The notes: generated from the sequence alone by a model not told the origin. 48,395 bases of DNA from Gnetum montanum (GCA_015680685.1 MNCI01004531.1:2024-50418), one strand, 5' to 3'. Shown: positions 11,170-23,075, counted from the stretch's first letter. Made by a program: numbers and translations.

Positions 11170-11470
11170 ATGCCATTGGGCCCCTTGTAGGCCACATTCT
11201 AATTTAAAGCCATGGTAGAAGGGCCATTGCTAATTTAAGGCCATTTTGGGCCATCACTAGTTTAAGGCCATTTCGGGCTATCACTAGTTTAAGGACATTT
11301 TGGGCCATCATGTAAAAGGAAGTTGACTGACAACTTTAGGGCTTGGCGGGCCATGCAATAGTTTAAGGCCTTTTCAGGTCCTATGGTAGTTTAAGGCCTT
11401 TCCAAGCTATAGCATACAAGGAAGCAGGTTGCCAATTTTAGGCCTTAGCAGGCCATGTGATATTCTAAGG
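11170..11470. repeat. TTTAAGGCC-based tandem repeat (about 27-bp unit)
   Basis: Units such as GCCATTTTGGGCCATCACTA plus GTTTAAG follow each other at about 27 bp, with two longer units containing AGGAAG or GAAGCAGG inserts. About 8-10 copies of TTTAAGGCC or close variants are visible. It sits just past the 3-prime end of gene copy A and before the end of the Tat-1 protease on the other strand. A related, more diverged array in reverse orientation lies at 41780-42100, in the same relative place beside copy B. Confidence 0.8.
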
Positions 11471-11639
11471 CCTTTATTTTTTGAAAAAGGCTAAAAAAAA
11501 TCATGTAAACTAAAGAAATGATATAACTAATGCATGCTATAAAAAATACACTAACCATAACTGTAGAGACAATGGACCAAGGGCAAGCTAAACATGTAAG
11601 TGAACTAAGGGCATGCCCTAGTCGTTTAGGTGCTTTCTA

Positions 11640-12640
11640 ACTTGATGCAGGTTAGGTGGCATGTAAAGTCTAGGAGGCACAAGATGGTATTCCCTTGGAC
11701 CTTCATTTATCATAGAGAAGGGCAATTCTACCTAGAAAGCTCCCTCAAGGAGGTCACATGTCTCACTTGGCTATTTAAAATTAGCCAAACAACATTGACT
11801 TTCCTTATGAATGGGTGGTGCATCTTTAAATAACTCTACCTCCAACCCTTGTTCTATATCTACACTGTTGATGGTTAGAGGGGCTACATTATCACCAAAG
11901 ATCACCACTTCTCCACCCTCATAGGGTAAGGTGATCTCTTGGTGAATAGGTGAAGAAATGACTCATAGTTGGGCTAGCCAGGACCTCCCTAGGATTAGGT
12001 TGAATCTAGGAATTTCTTCAATCATGATGAATTCAACATTTGTACAGAATTACTCCCCTATCATGAAATCTATTGTGACTATCCCTCTAACGACCACACA
12101 TGTTCCATTTAAGGATTTCAAGCATGTTGTTGTTGTTAGCCTAATCTAGTCAACTAGGCTAAGCTTATCAATGATTGGGAATGGGATAACATTGATTGCT
12201 AACCCATCATCAATGTGCACCCTACAAATTTTGTATTGACCTACACAAATTGTTATGAACATTGGTTCAATGATTACCTGACCCTTTTCAAGGTTAGCTT
12301 TGACTATCTCATCATGAAATGTTAAGGGTGTTGACCTTAACTCCTTGGTTGCGAGTGGGAGCATTATGGCATGGATGGCCTTTTCATCTGCTGACATAGC
12401 TTCCTTAACAAGAGTAGATGCCAACATGTGAACCAGTGCCTCATGATGAGTAAAAGAGATTATAATCAAGTCATATAGGCTCAAAGTTATGTTTTTTTTG
12501 TTTTAGAGCCTATTTTAACTTGTACCAACATGTCTAAAAAATCTTTTCCACCATCTATTATTTTGGTGGTCTTTACCTCTTTCATGTGCCCTAAGAGATG
12601 AATCTCCTAGGAAGGAGATTTGAATTTTGGTTGTGTGGTG
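11640..12640 (-). pseudogene. Tat-1 retropepsin (aspartic protease), decayed
   Basis: Read leftward: SLYDLIIISFTHHEALVHML opens the region (12484), then LTFHDEIVKANLEKGQ, FITICVGQYKICRV and the active-site block HIDDGLAINVIPFPIIDKL (about 12215-12160), which matches the Tat form of the D[ST]G motif with the third residue changed. Further on are VVRGIVTIDFMIG and FNLILGRSWLAQL (about 12008-11968), the second conserved protease block. It is homologous along its length to the Tat-2 protease at 40641-41480. It would process the Gag polyprotein. RT does not follow in frame: beyond 11640 comes the TTTAAGGCC array and the convergent gene copy A. Confidence 0.85.
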
Positions 12641-15291
12641 CACCTTTAAGCCTCAACGCTTATCTTTTGACTATTTTTGTTTACGTTGGTGGCTTAAGAC
12701 GATGATTCCATGGGGATAGCTAATAAGGGGATGGGCTTAGGAGGACCTAGCTCCATGCACTCCCTAGTCATCTTATTAGCTAGACATTCATCATGTCTCT
12801 TTGGGCAGGTAGGTTGTGATGTAGTTCATACCATCAGACTTCGAGCATGTGGGGGCTTTACACATTTTGACACCCTAATGAAAAAAGTTGTCTAGGTTTC
12901 CATCGTCATAACATGCTATGGGGCCCTAACCACAAATGGTGTCACGGGCACCTAAGATGGTGCCCTGATGATGAAAGGGAACTATGATCTAATCAACGTT
13001 GAGGCCCCAGTGTCATTAAAGGGCACACAAACCAAAAATGGTTCATGTGCCAATTCTACGTCATCATCAACACTATTAGCATTGATGATGTAACCTACAC
13101 CATTGACATTGAGTGGGTCTTTGTAGACCTTCATGGATTGGTTTTTTCATCATACAGGACTACTTTCATCAAGGACCAGCTTACCTTGATTAAGCATGCA
13201 TTGAATTTCATCGTTCAATGCCAAGAAATAGTCCATGTCATGGCCATACAACTGGTGGTAGTTGTAAAACCTGTCCAATCTAAAGTTCTTAGAGACCAAT
13301 GGCTCATTTGGCATAGCCACAGAAGGGTTTCTAAGGACCTCATAGTACCTCTCATGGTGTTTCCATGTATCCTTCAACATTTCTTTTCTAAATGTGCCTA
13401 GCACTAAGCAATTGATCTAAGATCTTTGCTAGCTTGATGGGTAAGGGGGTGTACTTTGAGCAATCCTTGCACTCAAAGTTTGGCCTTTGGGGAGCTTTCC
13501 CCATGGCTGCTAATTACATAGGATAGTTGGTTCTTGCTATGTCAAAACCTAATGCCTTGTTATTAATCAAGGCTTCAGGCACCCTGGCCATTGGCTTAGC
13601 ATTGTTGGGTTTGGTTTCATCAGCCACAACTACAATGTTTGTTTTTGCCTTTCCTTTTTCTTTGTCCTTTTTTGTATGTGCATTATTGTAGACCACATAG
13701 GCTAGGTCTTTACTAGCTTCCACCACATCTTGTATGCTCTTTGTTTAAGCAAAAGCTTGGCTGAGAGAATGCATGGTTAAGTAGTATAGCTTCAACTTAA
13801 TAAAGTCATTTACTACACCATTAAAAATAGCCATAAGATGAGTTTCTTCTATCAGCTCATGAATTTCATTGAGGAAAGCACTCCAACATTGTATAAATTT
13901 TTTCACTAGCTATAGCACCCCTTGGCTGATGTTCATTAGTTGGTGTAGTGTGGCCTTAGGCTTTAAGTTATACTTGAATTGAGTTACAAATTAGCTTAGT
14001 AGGTGCTCTCAAGTTGAAATGGAGGCTCAAGGGAGTGCACGATACTAATCGAGATCCTTGTTGATCAAGGACATGGCAAAGATGTAGATGATTGTGTGCA
14101 GCCATGTTTGCAAAAGTAGGCACTCAGAACAAAAGGTTACTACATGGGTGTTGTGCTTCCCCTCACCATTGTACTTCATGAATTGGGGGAGTTGGACCAT
14201 AGGAGCCAAAGTTAGTGGTGGGACCCTAGGACTGATGGGATCATCTTGTTAGAAGTCCATCGCATGGACTATTTTCAAGTTGGCCATTTTAAGCCACCTA
14301 ACCTCCTTCATGAGAGTTTGGATGAGTTGGAATGCTTAATTCAAACGTGGAGATACCGTAGAGGGTTATGCTAGTTGTGCTACTGGTGGCTCCATTGGAG
14401 TGGCTCATAGCCCTGTTGTGGGTTGTGCCACCACATGTGATGCTTGTTGAGTCTATTGTTGTGTGTATTGTGCATGTGTGTCAGTTGTACCATGGGAATA
14501 GAGATCTTGGCCCACCATGTGGTTGAGGCTTGGACTATTGTTTGCGGTGCTACTAAGATGGCTAGGATAAAGGACATGTGACCTATTTACGGCTGAGAAA
14601 TGAACATCGTGTGCAAAAATGGCAGTGTTGGCATCATGGATGCTGGCAAGAAAGGCTATATAAGTTGCAAATAGATGACAAAGGAGAAAGAGGTAGAAGG
14701 TCCCACACTTTGTTATGGATGTAGAACTTAGTGGCTAGCTACCACAGGTAGGGACTTAGGTTGTGAAAGTGTCACTGCTACCTCAAAGAAGGTAGAGGAT
14801 TATGACTAGTGTAGCACAAAAGTGGAGGTAGGTTTTTGTACAAAGGCATAGAATGGGACACCACTATCTAAATGAAACTCAAACTCCTCCTTCCCATCCT
14901 ACAAGGGTTTATCATAGTTTGATACTGCATCTTGTTCTTTTTCCCCCCTCACCCTAATGAGTTGGTCTAGGATCCATTTAAAGTTATCAATGAGTGGGAT
15001 GACTGCATCAGGGATGGTAAAATACTCCTCCCCATTTCAATGAATGATTTCAAAATTATGCTTCGTTTCTATTTCCTGGAAGTCTAATGATAGGCCCACT
15101 TGAAAATTTTCACAAAGGAAATTATATTGTTCATTGTCCAATGCCCTATGTTTAGGCAATTGATGACGTAGTCTAAGAGACAACCATTGTGGTCATACAA
15201 GGCTAAGTGGTTGCTCAATGTCTCCCACCTATTGAATGGGACAAGCCACCTTCATGCTTAGGGTAGTGGTTGAGGTGTTGACAGGATTCAT
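12640..15291 (-). pseudogene. Tat-1 Gag, decayed
   Basis: I place the start at the ATG at 15291 (MNPVNTSTTT...), just after the LTR and a short leader. The capsid-like core (about 14300-13750) reads PLTLAPMVQLPQFMKYNGEG, then VTFCSECLLLQTWL, FVTQFKYNLKPKATL.QLMNI and HLMAIFNGVVNDFIKLKLYY, matching the Ty3/gypsy gag domain pattern and the Tat-2 Gag at 33530-33990. The C-terminal nucleocapsid motif (about 13290-13230) reads YNYHQLYGHDMDYF where the family has C-x2-H-x4-GH-x4-C. The His and Gly-His are kept, but the Cys positions are Tyr or Phe, as expected from TGC/TGT to TAC/TAT changes. Many stops are present. It would have been the structural protein of the virus-like particle. Confidence 0.85.
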
Positions 15292-15476
15292 GTTACTATT
15301 TAGAAAAAACATAAGAAAAGAAGGTGGGGCAAAAAGCATTGAAATGCAGAAAACGTTAAACAAAAATGGCTAAGCATGCAAACTATGGAAGTAGGACAAA
15401 AATTACTAACTCTGGAAATGATGTGAAAAAATGACTATCTATGATAAAAATGGAATTTGAGGCACCCTAGTCAATT

Positions 15477-16906
15477 TGACAAATCAACCAAGGACTTATG
15501 AGATGCAAAATGTGGGAATGTCAATAGATCTGAATAATGCACAAAAAATAAAATTTATTTTTGAACATAAAACTTAAAGCATAAAACTATATTAAGAAAG
15601 AATAAAGAATAACATAGAGAAATGTATGCAAATGATGCATGGATGAGTAAGAAGGAGCCTCACTTATGCAAGAATTCAAAGCCCATTGAAGCTTATGTGA
15701 TCTACTCCATGATTCGGGTGCTAAGCCACTCCTAATGCTATCGAACCTTCCTTCGCTACTACAACCTTGGATCTGTAAGTTGGATCACTCAAGGCTACAA
15801 TGCTTCCATGCTAGGGTTCAAGAAAATGCAAGTATGGAAACTTACAAGAGCTCTTGAGTGCTAAAAATGCCCCAAGTGTGGAATTGTGTATATGTAAATT
15901 CCTTGATAATGCTGAACTTTGCTCAAAAATTGCTCCATCATGAGAAAAATTGTTGGAATCATGTAACTATTGAATCTTGTCAAAAATGTTGAACTTTGTT
16001 AAAAATTATTATAACCTATAAATGGTGTTTGAGGCTAGCTTTTATAGGAGATTTGGGTCATGAATGGAGCTATAAACTAGCTATGATTTTTCTACAAATT
16101 GGCTAAGAAATGGCTGCAAATTAGATGTAAGTTTGTTGTAGATTTGATGTGATATAGCTATAAATTGGCTACCAAATATAGGTAAGGTGGGTGTCAAAAT
16201 TTTGAGGGTTACTATACATAGTAAGTGCTTCCCCTCATGGCCATTTCATTTACTATAAATAGTAACTATGACCCCCTTTTCCACGCTAGAGATGAATCTT
16301 CCACACTGAACTCTACACCATGCTTGTTGAAGTGGCTGGCCAATGTTGAAGTGTATGAATTGATGAATTTTTCTTTTTGTGACTTCCACATTTGGGGATT
16401 AAATTTTCCACACTAGAAAAAACTTTCACATTGGGGGGGGGGGGGGGGGGGGGAACTTTCCAGGTTGAGGGGGAAAGGTTTTTAGGTGGGGGGAAACTTT
16501 TCCAAGCTATGCATTTGGTCTCCACATTGAAGGGGAAAATTTTTCAAAACCTGCATCCTTCCATGCTAGGGGTAGGTGAGATCTACCTCCTACATGTGTT
16601 TCTAGCATAGAAAATGTATATCCCTCATATAACCCATCAAATTACCTTTCTAGCATTCTAAATGGCATTTTTTATCCCCTTCCGTTATCAAGCTTAAATA
16701 TAGATACTAAGTCATTTTTTTCACTTGAGGAATGAGGATTTGATCACTTATAAGACATTTTTCAATTTCAAAAGTATAAAGTATGTGAAATTATCAATCA
16801 TGTAATACAACATTTACATTTACAATGAAGTTTTTCCTTAGGTTTCATGGGGTGAAAGCTACATGATGAAGATTGGTTATAACATGCAAAAGTTTTTAGT
16901 GTTTCA
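15477..16906 (-). mobile_element. Tat-1 5-prime LTR
   Basis: Read on the minus strand it begins TGAAACACTA at 16906 and ends ...TTTGTCA at 15477 (about 1.43 kb). The LTR of Tat-2 (29962-31287, plus) aligns end to end: TTTTCATGTTATA-type and ATCATGTAG blocks near the start, G/C runs in the middle, a TATA region (CCTATAAAAG, about 16040) and TTATTCTTTATTCTTTCTTA near the end. The sequence just inside the element, AATTGACTAGGGTGCC, is shared in diverged form by Tat-2, Tat-3 and Tat-4, so it is probably the primer-binding region, but I cannot name the tRNA. The matching 3-prime LTR was not found. Confidence 0.8.
16433..16453 (+). repeat. Homopolymer of 21 G in the LTR
   Basis: A run of 21 G is followed by further G-runs (GGGGG at about 16468 and GGGGGG at about 16488). 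In element orientation this is C-rich. The corresponding place in the Tat-2 LTR holds CCACCCCCCACCCCCCC (about 30339-30356). G-quadruplex potential is obvious on the plus strand. The exact length may be affected by sequencing error. Confidence 0.8.
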
Positions 16907-17129
16907 AACCCCTAAGCATTGCATGATCTTTAGAAAGGTGATCTTTAGAAACCCCTAAAGTTAGTGACAATTGCTGCTTCTACCCATTTTGTATAATAGT
17001 CAATAATAACCATTGTGACGTCCAAAAATGTCGGTGGCTAGAAAATTGATAGGTTGATGGGTGTATAGCCTAACCTCGAATCCATGTGAGGGCCATGCTG
17101 GAAATAAAAACGAGGTGCTCTGAATGGTA

Positions 17130-18900
17130 TGGTCAATCAGACAAGGACTTACATGGTGTTAGAATGACCATTTGTAAGAGGGATTTGTGGAGCATTATAT
17201 GCGGACATTAGGACAGTGAACAAAAGCATAGCAGAGAGTCCTGGCCTAAAAAGAGTGATGTGAGCATGCAAGTATGTATTAAATAGCAAAGAAATGCAAG
17301 AGTTATACTTAATATTAGAGAGAAATTCTTAGAAAGGAAATTAAATAGATCTTGAGAACAAAGAAATGCACTGCCCCAAAACTAGGGAGCGTAACTTTTG
17401 CTAAAGAAGAGGTGAGAATGATATTTGGAATCAGGCAGGCATAGTGGTAGTGTAGCAGTGCATCCATAGTCTCTAGGACATCTAAGACATGGAGCTAGTA
17501 GCCGCATGGGAGGCTGAACCTACTAGGTTGGCTATCACCATGTTCTATAGGTGCAATGGTAGATTATGTTCTATGAGATGCCAGGATGTGAAGCTCAGGT
17601 GCTTAGGTGTAGGACTGTTAGGGATGCTCAGAATGCTAAAAACCTCAATGCTCTTTTGATTCATCCATCCCTAAAGTGCTAGTTTTCGAGGTATTTATAG
17701 GGCTAGGTTTAGCATGAAAAGCGGATCAAGCACAATGTGGAATAAACGTAGACAAGGTTATGCTAACATGTTATGCTCTCATGAGAGTAGCAAAGTGTTA
17801 TGCTCTAAAGGATAGCAACGAATACCTAGAGACTACTAAACTATGACCACACTACCTAGACTACATGTGCCAAATTTTGAGAGATTGCAACGTACCTACA
17901 AACAATGTCAAAATAATACAACTTAGAGACTATGCTCTAGGACTACATCTTCACCCTTTTTCAAATAGGATTAAGTGTAGAGACAATTTTGGGGATCAAT
18001 GGAGGATGCAAAAGAAGTGCAAACTACTAATCTTGGTTGCTCAAGGAACATTGAAGTTGAGATCAAGGTCAATGCTGAGTTCTAAAGGCTTTTGGAGGCT
18101 TTTGGAGGCTTTTTCCTAGTGTTAAGCTGGCTACACTCTAGAGCTTAGCATAACATTTAGTGAAATTTTGCAAAATTCTGATCTTTTAGACTAGTTATGC
18201 TAGCTATGTTGAAGAGTGTAGTAGAGTGTAGCAGGCACACTTAGCCAAATTTTGATGAAATTTATAGTCTTCCTTCATGGAACATTGGCTACGCTCTAGG
18301 GTGTAGTAGGATAGACATCCTCGAAAGTTAGGAAATGTCCCAAATGTATCTTCTATGTCAAGCTAGCTTGACGTATCCTTCTCCAACACTTAGGCAAAAT
18401 TGGACATTGAAACCTGTGTCACGCTTGCTACACTATAGAGCATAGCAGAGCATAGTAACTTAAAAGATAAAAAATTTGGCAAACTATTTTGTCCATCTTG
18501 AGAACTTTTGACAAACTTTAGCCTGGTACTTGGGTGACCTAGCAACTAGGACATGTTTCAAGTTGGGTACGCTAGGGAGCATAGCAAGTGTGAAAACCCA
18601 AAATATAGAAAATTTGCCAAACTATTTCATCAATCCCAAGCAACCCTTGACCACTTATATCTTGACACTTGGGAAACTAGCCATGGAAGTGTGTGCTACA
18701 CTAGCTATGCTAGGGAGCGTAGTAAGTAGACTAAGAGTGTAGCGAAACAATTAGAAAAATTTTGCAAAATACAGCTGAATGTGTGCTACGTTATCTATGC
18801 TGTAGAGCATAGCACCTACACTTAGAAAAATTTGCTAAGTTTTGACACTTAGACAGATTTTCCATTTAATTGCAAAAGCTCAAAATTGATGGTGTCTAAA
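17130..18900 (-). mobile_element. Tat-4 LTR (5-prime) with short leader
   Basis: Minus-strand LTR-like segment. Its U3 end is near 18900, where it interrupts the Athila-1 integrase. It has a TATA element (CCTATAAATACC, about 17698-17687) and an internal end ...TGACCA at 17130, followed by TACCATTCAGAGCACCTCG, which aligns with the post-LTR sequence of Tat-1, Tat-2 and Tat-3. Beyond it about 220 bp of leader runs to 16907, where the Tat-1 LTR begins. The U3 part is built of a repeat of about 140 bp (see 18130-18812). Coding remains of Tat-4 are not attached; the RT at 3430-5560 is a candidate. Confidence 0.6.
18130..18812. repeat. Array of about 140-bp units each with a GCTAYGCT hairpin
   Basis: Imperfect palindromes of the form GCTACACT-ATAG-AGCATAGC occur at 18130, 18288, 18427, 18567, 18704 and 18795, mostly 137-158 bp apart. 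Between them recur TTAGCCAAATTTTG-like or TTGCCAAACTATTT-like blocks and GACACTTGGG-like blocks. The best-conserved hairpin is CTATGCTGTAGAGCATAG at 18795-18812. The array lies in the U3 of the Tat-4 LTR, upstream of its TATA, which is where enhancer repeats of LTRs usually sit. Confidence 0.75.
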
Positions 18901-19470
18901 CCATTATGTACATTTTTTCATTTGACATGGGTGTGATGGGATCCATAAAGTCAATGTCCCAAATGTTGAAGGATTCTAGTGATTAGATCCACTATTGAGG
19001 TTCCTCCATTTGAGCAATCAGCCCACCATCTCGTTGACAATGTTGACAAGAGAAAATGAATTGCTAAGCATCCATGAAGGACATTAGTCAATAAGAACCT
19101 ACCATTAGGATCTTAATGATCATGCATCTTCCTACATAGTGGCTCACACAAGGACCCATAAGCATCTTGGAGAATGTGCAGTTGGTCATCATTAAGAACA
19201 CACCAACAAACTAGACCATCAGCACACACCTTGTAAATGTATCCATTGATCTCCATAAAGCATTAGTCCTAATGAAGAAATTGGTGTTTCTTCTTATGGT
19301 CTAAATCTTGTGTCATATCCTGAGTGAGAAGATAAATAAGGATGGAATCATATCACTTTCTCTTAGGAAGCACTTGTTCATTTATTGCACTAGCAAAGAA
19401 AGTTCATTAGGAAGCTAATTAGAAAGTGGGTTCTCCTCCTCTTTATCGTCCCATCATAACTAAGACAAGT
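18900..19470 (-). pseudogene. Athila-1 integrase N-terminal part, truncated
   Basis: Read leftward: INGYIYKVCADGLVCWCV and LHILQDAYGSLCEP, the zinc-binding (HHCC) region in decayed form, then FNIWDIDFMDPITPM, matching the Athila DVWGIDFMGP block that holds the first catalytic Asp, then KMYIMV. The frame ends at about 18900, where Tat-4 LTR sequence starts; the remaining DDE residues are missing. Stops and frame changes are present. The remainder of the integrase is not in the window in recognisable form. Confidence 0.8.
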
Positions 19471-19498
19471 GATCAGCAACCACATTCTTGGTTCCCTT

Positions 19499-19730
19499 TC
19501 AATCTACAATTGCAGGATAGAACTCCTGCAAGATCATTAGCCACCATATGACATCAGGGCTCACCATTGGCTTTTTCATAAGGAAGAGAATGACAATGTG
19601 ATAAGTGTACACAAACACCTTATATCTAAGCACATAGTACCTAACTTTCTCAAAGGAATACACCACTACCATCAATTCTTCCTTCATCATGGTGCTATGT
19701 TTAACTTATTGTAATGCATTCATGCCTTCA
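19499..19730 (-). pseudogene. Athila-1 RNase H, decayed
   Basis: The translation runs YFEGMNALQ, stop, VKHSTMMKEELMVVVYSFEK, then VRYYVLRYKVFVYTYHI, IWWLMILQEFYPAIVD. This is the RNase H core with the KELLAVV-type Glu box and the TDH box, which reads TYH here, so its catalytic Asp is replaced. It is followed by remains of the linker to integrase (KGTKNVVADHLS). It starts only about 220 bp after the protease, so almost all of the RT has been lost. Confidence 0.85.
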
Positions 19731-19949
19731 AAATAGACACATGTTAAACTCTTAGTTGATTTCATGTAAAGTATTCTACTTTTAGGATTATCTATCAGCC
19801 ACTAGGTTTCCTTCTACTTTTTGCTAGCTGCATACAGGTACCTTTGAATTTCAAATTCATCTACATACTATCTACATACTTTGATTGATGTGCTTTTGAT
19901 AGATCATAATTTTTGCACACAATTGCACCTTGTATCACTATGCACAATG

Positions 19950-20340
19950 CATCAAACTCTCTTTTTCTTGATCTTTCCAAAAGCATTTTCTTTGGAAATT
20001 GTTAGGGAAAGATCTCTGATTCCCAAGCATGCATCAATAGTGCTTAACCAGGTCCTTCCCCTAATGATTGGAAATTCCTGTTTGTAATTGTTAACTAGAA
20101 TCACCAGAAAATCTTTAGGATAGGACCACCCACAAATAGTGGTCACAATGTCTTGTACCAATCCCAAGGAAACATTGATGGACTAATCTGCTAACTCAAA
20201 ACAAATATTTCTCTTCTTGAGCTGACCCAGGTTCTTGGCATTATACATTTAATGAGAAATCAAATTAACACCAGCACTTAGATCCAAAAGAGCCTTGCAT
20301 TGTGTATTCCTAGTTATTTGTAAATAGATGAGGGGACTCC
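19950..20340 (-). pseudogene. Athila-1 retropepsin, decayed
   Basis: Reads CKALLDLSAGVNLIS (active site; canonical DLGAS replaced by DLSAG), then NLGQLKKRNICFELAD, LGLVQDIVTTICGW, YPKDFLVILVNN and FPIIRGRTWLSTIDACLGI, the conserved order of the Athila protease. An open stretch of 71 codons remains (20167-19952). It sits between gag and what is left of pol, with RT deleted downstream. Confidence 0.85.
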
Positions 20341-20399
20341 TAGGATCATATATTTTCCTAGGAATCTAGCCATATTTTATTCAATTAGTTACAACATGG

Positions 20400-22900
20400 G
20401 TTAACATGACTGTATGCACTTTGGGAAGTGTTTGGTTCAAAGGGTTCTTGAATGGAATAGATGTAGAGCATCAAGGAGAAGTAGGGTTATCAATTCTATA
20501 AGTATATGAGGGCTTTGTAGGACTATTGATTCAGAAAAATGGTATTTTATAGGATCTAATTTCTGAACCACTCAGCTAAGGAGGCGACTATAAGTTAACA
20601 TCTATAGTAGCATTACATTACTACAACTATGCAGGAATTTCATCCTACATGGATGAAGTGGGTGGTAATTGGATTAAGGATGGAGGAACATGTGTAAAAG
20701 AATGAGAAGGGTAGTGATGATATGGGGATGCCCCTCCTATAGATGAATATTGAACTTTATAGAATTCAGAATAGTAGTAGTGATGCTGGAATGTAGTATG
20801 ACTGGAAGAGTCATGTTGAGACATGAGTTGCTAAACATAGTATCCAAATGGATTTGGTTACCTGTAAGGGTACTATTGCCTAGCTGGTAGCATCACCCAT
20901 GACTGTGGGTGCTACCACAAATGGTATTGCTCATATGGTTATGGTGGAGCTCCACTTGGATAATAAGCTTATTGTTGGTTAAACTACCTTGGGTTTCCTT
21001 GAGGATAAGGCAACCTTTTAGGTGCTTACCTTCTTACTAGCCTAGTATTTAGAGCATACATCCCAAATTCTTGCAAGTGTGACAAAGCAGGGAAACATCC
21101 TTTAGGATGTTCATATTGGTAGATGTTATATCAACCATCATCATTTGATTTGGAGTCCACAACCTCTTCTACTAAAATAGCCTTTCTCCTACTCCTTTGG
21201 TGGGCATGTTCAACTTACTTCCTCCTCTTATGATCATGATCACTACTTTTCTCTTTGGATTCTTTTTCTTTCTTTAGAGTAATTTTGAACTTTTCATCCA
21301 AAGAGTCTCACATTTTATCCACCTTGGCCAAAATTTAAGATATAGATTTTTGAATTGTTAAGGTCCTTTGTTGTGCCACCTCATCAAGTGGTGCCTCCCT
21401 CTCACTATCATAGAATTGAACTTCCCTTTATCTAATGAAATAATACATATCATACTCTTTGACACTTTTCCATTTCATCAACTCTCCTTCTTCTTTAGTA
21501 GCCTACTTGACCAGCCTTTGAATTTGATGGGCTCTAAGTTCTTATAGTCTCCCTTAGGCATAGATCCCAAGAGTTCTTCTCATTTCTGATTGGAGTCCAT
21601 CTATGATATGGCAAAGCTGCTCCCTTTGAGAACAACCATGGCTAGGACATTAATTCAAAAGAGAATAATACCTACCCATGGTTGTTTCCAAAGATTCATG
21701 TGTTTCTTATTACTAACCTTGGATCTACTTTCTCAGGTTGGACACTCAAGAGTATGTTTGATACTTATCACTGAATTACTCAAGCATTATACTCCATTTG
21801 TAAATTAATTGTGGCTCCAAAGACTAGTACCAACTTTCAGCTTCTTTAATAAGTATCCTTAGGAACAACTTTAATTTATGCAACTTGTTCTCTATGTTCT
21901 ACAAGGTACATGCATCATGAAAGGCTTGAAGATGATTTTTTGGATCTAAATTATATTCCCCTTTGAACTTGGGGGTATTTTTCATGTCCAACTGCTTTAT
22001 TCAGCTATCTTTCAAATGTTTGATTGGAATTTTCACTACCTTTGCAATCTTCAACATACTTTGAGTTGCAAGAAAAGACTCATCATCATCATGGCCATAG
22101 TGCTGACAATGTCCTCTACTACCCCTTCTTTCATGATGACAGGCCTCCCTTGATTGCCCAAGTCTATGATCATGACTGGTCTAATAGGCCCTATGATCAT
22201 CTCTATCTCATTGGTAACCACCATCACGTCCACTCCATTTGCAACGTTAATCGAAGCTAGAGGAGGAAGAAGAGGATGATGAAGGTGAAGAGGAAGGAGA
22301 ACTAGCACAACCATAGTACTTATCACCTCCTCATTTGTAGCCACAATCATCATCATAATGCTTACCCTCGCTCCTGTAATGATCCCACTTTTGGAGCCCT
22401 CATGATCATGGAACCCACTCTTGCCTAAACTAGGATGGTTTATAGTGGACTATAAGTTTTGGTTCAAGTCCCCTTCACTGAAATCAAGGGGAAGTGACTC
22501 TACATGCTGAGAATTCTTAGAGAGAGGATCCTCATTGTCTTTTTGGTTTAGCAAGAATAAGGAATTAATGAACAATTTTCCCTTCACAGCTTCATATCAT
22601 TTCTCCTATTGCCAACTCTTTTTCATTATGTTTCATTAGTATGGTAGTCCCAATAGTCATGAACCTACACAATGTATTCATCATTGAGATCTTGAATGCC
22701 CAACCTCTTAAGAGTTTGAAGTAGCATCCCAAGAATTGATTGGTCAGGTGGCAACACAATGTTGCCCTCCATGTCTCTCCACTATAGCACTTCATCTTGA
22801 TATAGAATGAATGTGAAATTATACATATACTTATCTAGATGAGTAAATACCACTTTTTATCCTTGGAACACTTTTATTTTTGACTCTTCTTGCTTCTGAG
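20400..22900 (-). pseudogene. Athila-1 Gag, decayed
   Basis: This is collinear with the better-kept Athila-2 Gag at 46216-48395. From 22790 it reads WRDMEGNIVLPPDQSILGML, then a His/Ser/Arg-rich linker (about 22340-22080), LDMKNTPKFKGEYNLDPKNH, LQAFHDACTL, IKEAESWY and YKWSIMLE.FSDKYQTYS (about 22000-21720), which is the retrotransposon gag core. A Pro/Tyr/Gln-rich tail around YPYR.PNPFGYYV (about 20900-20850) follows. Stops are frequent, many replacing Gln or Trp. It would have formed the particle shell. Confidence 0.85.
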
Positions 22901-23056
22901 AAGACGATATTTTAGATTGAGATAAAGAAAAATATTAGTGTGCTTGTTACTTATTGTTATTATGATGCTTAGAATGATTTACCTTTCATTGGTTAATTTC
23001 AATGATTTTAAATAATTTTCACTAGGTTCTAGATAGTGCATGTAGCAAACTACAAG

Positions 23057-23074
23057 TCCTCGACAATAATGCCA
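23057..23074 (-). promoter_or_regulatory. Athila-1 primer-binding site
   Basis: On the minus strand TGGCATTATTGTCGAGGA lies one base inside the LTR end. It aligns with the Athila-2 site TGGCACCGTTGCTAGGGA (46076) and with the tRNA-Asp-type primer site usual in Athila elements, altered mainly by transitions. Confidence 0.75.
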
Positions 23075-23075
23075 A

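Noticed and set aside
13045-13401. 118-codon plus-strand frame
   Set aside because: Complement of the Tat-1 Gag C-terminal region.
22051-22356. 101-codon minus-strand frame rich in Met, Val and Ile
   Set aside because: This is an out-of-phase reading of the His/Ser/Arg-rich linker of the Athila-1 Gag.
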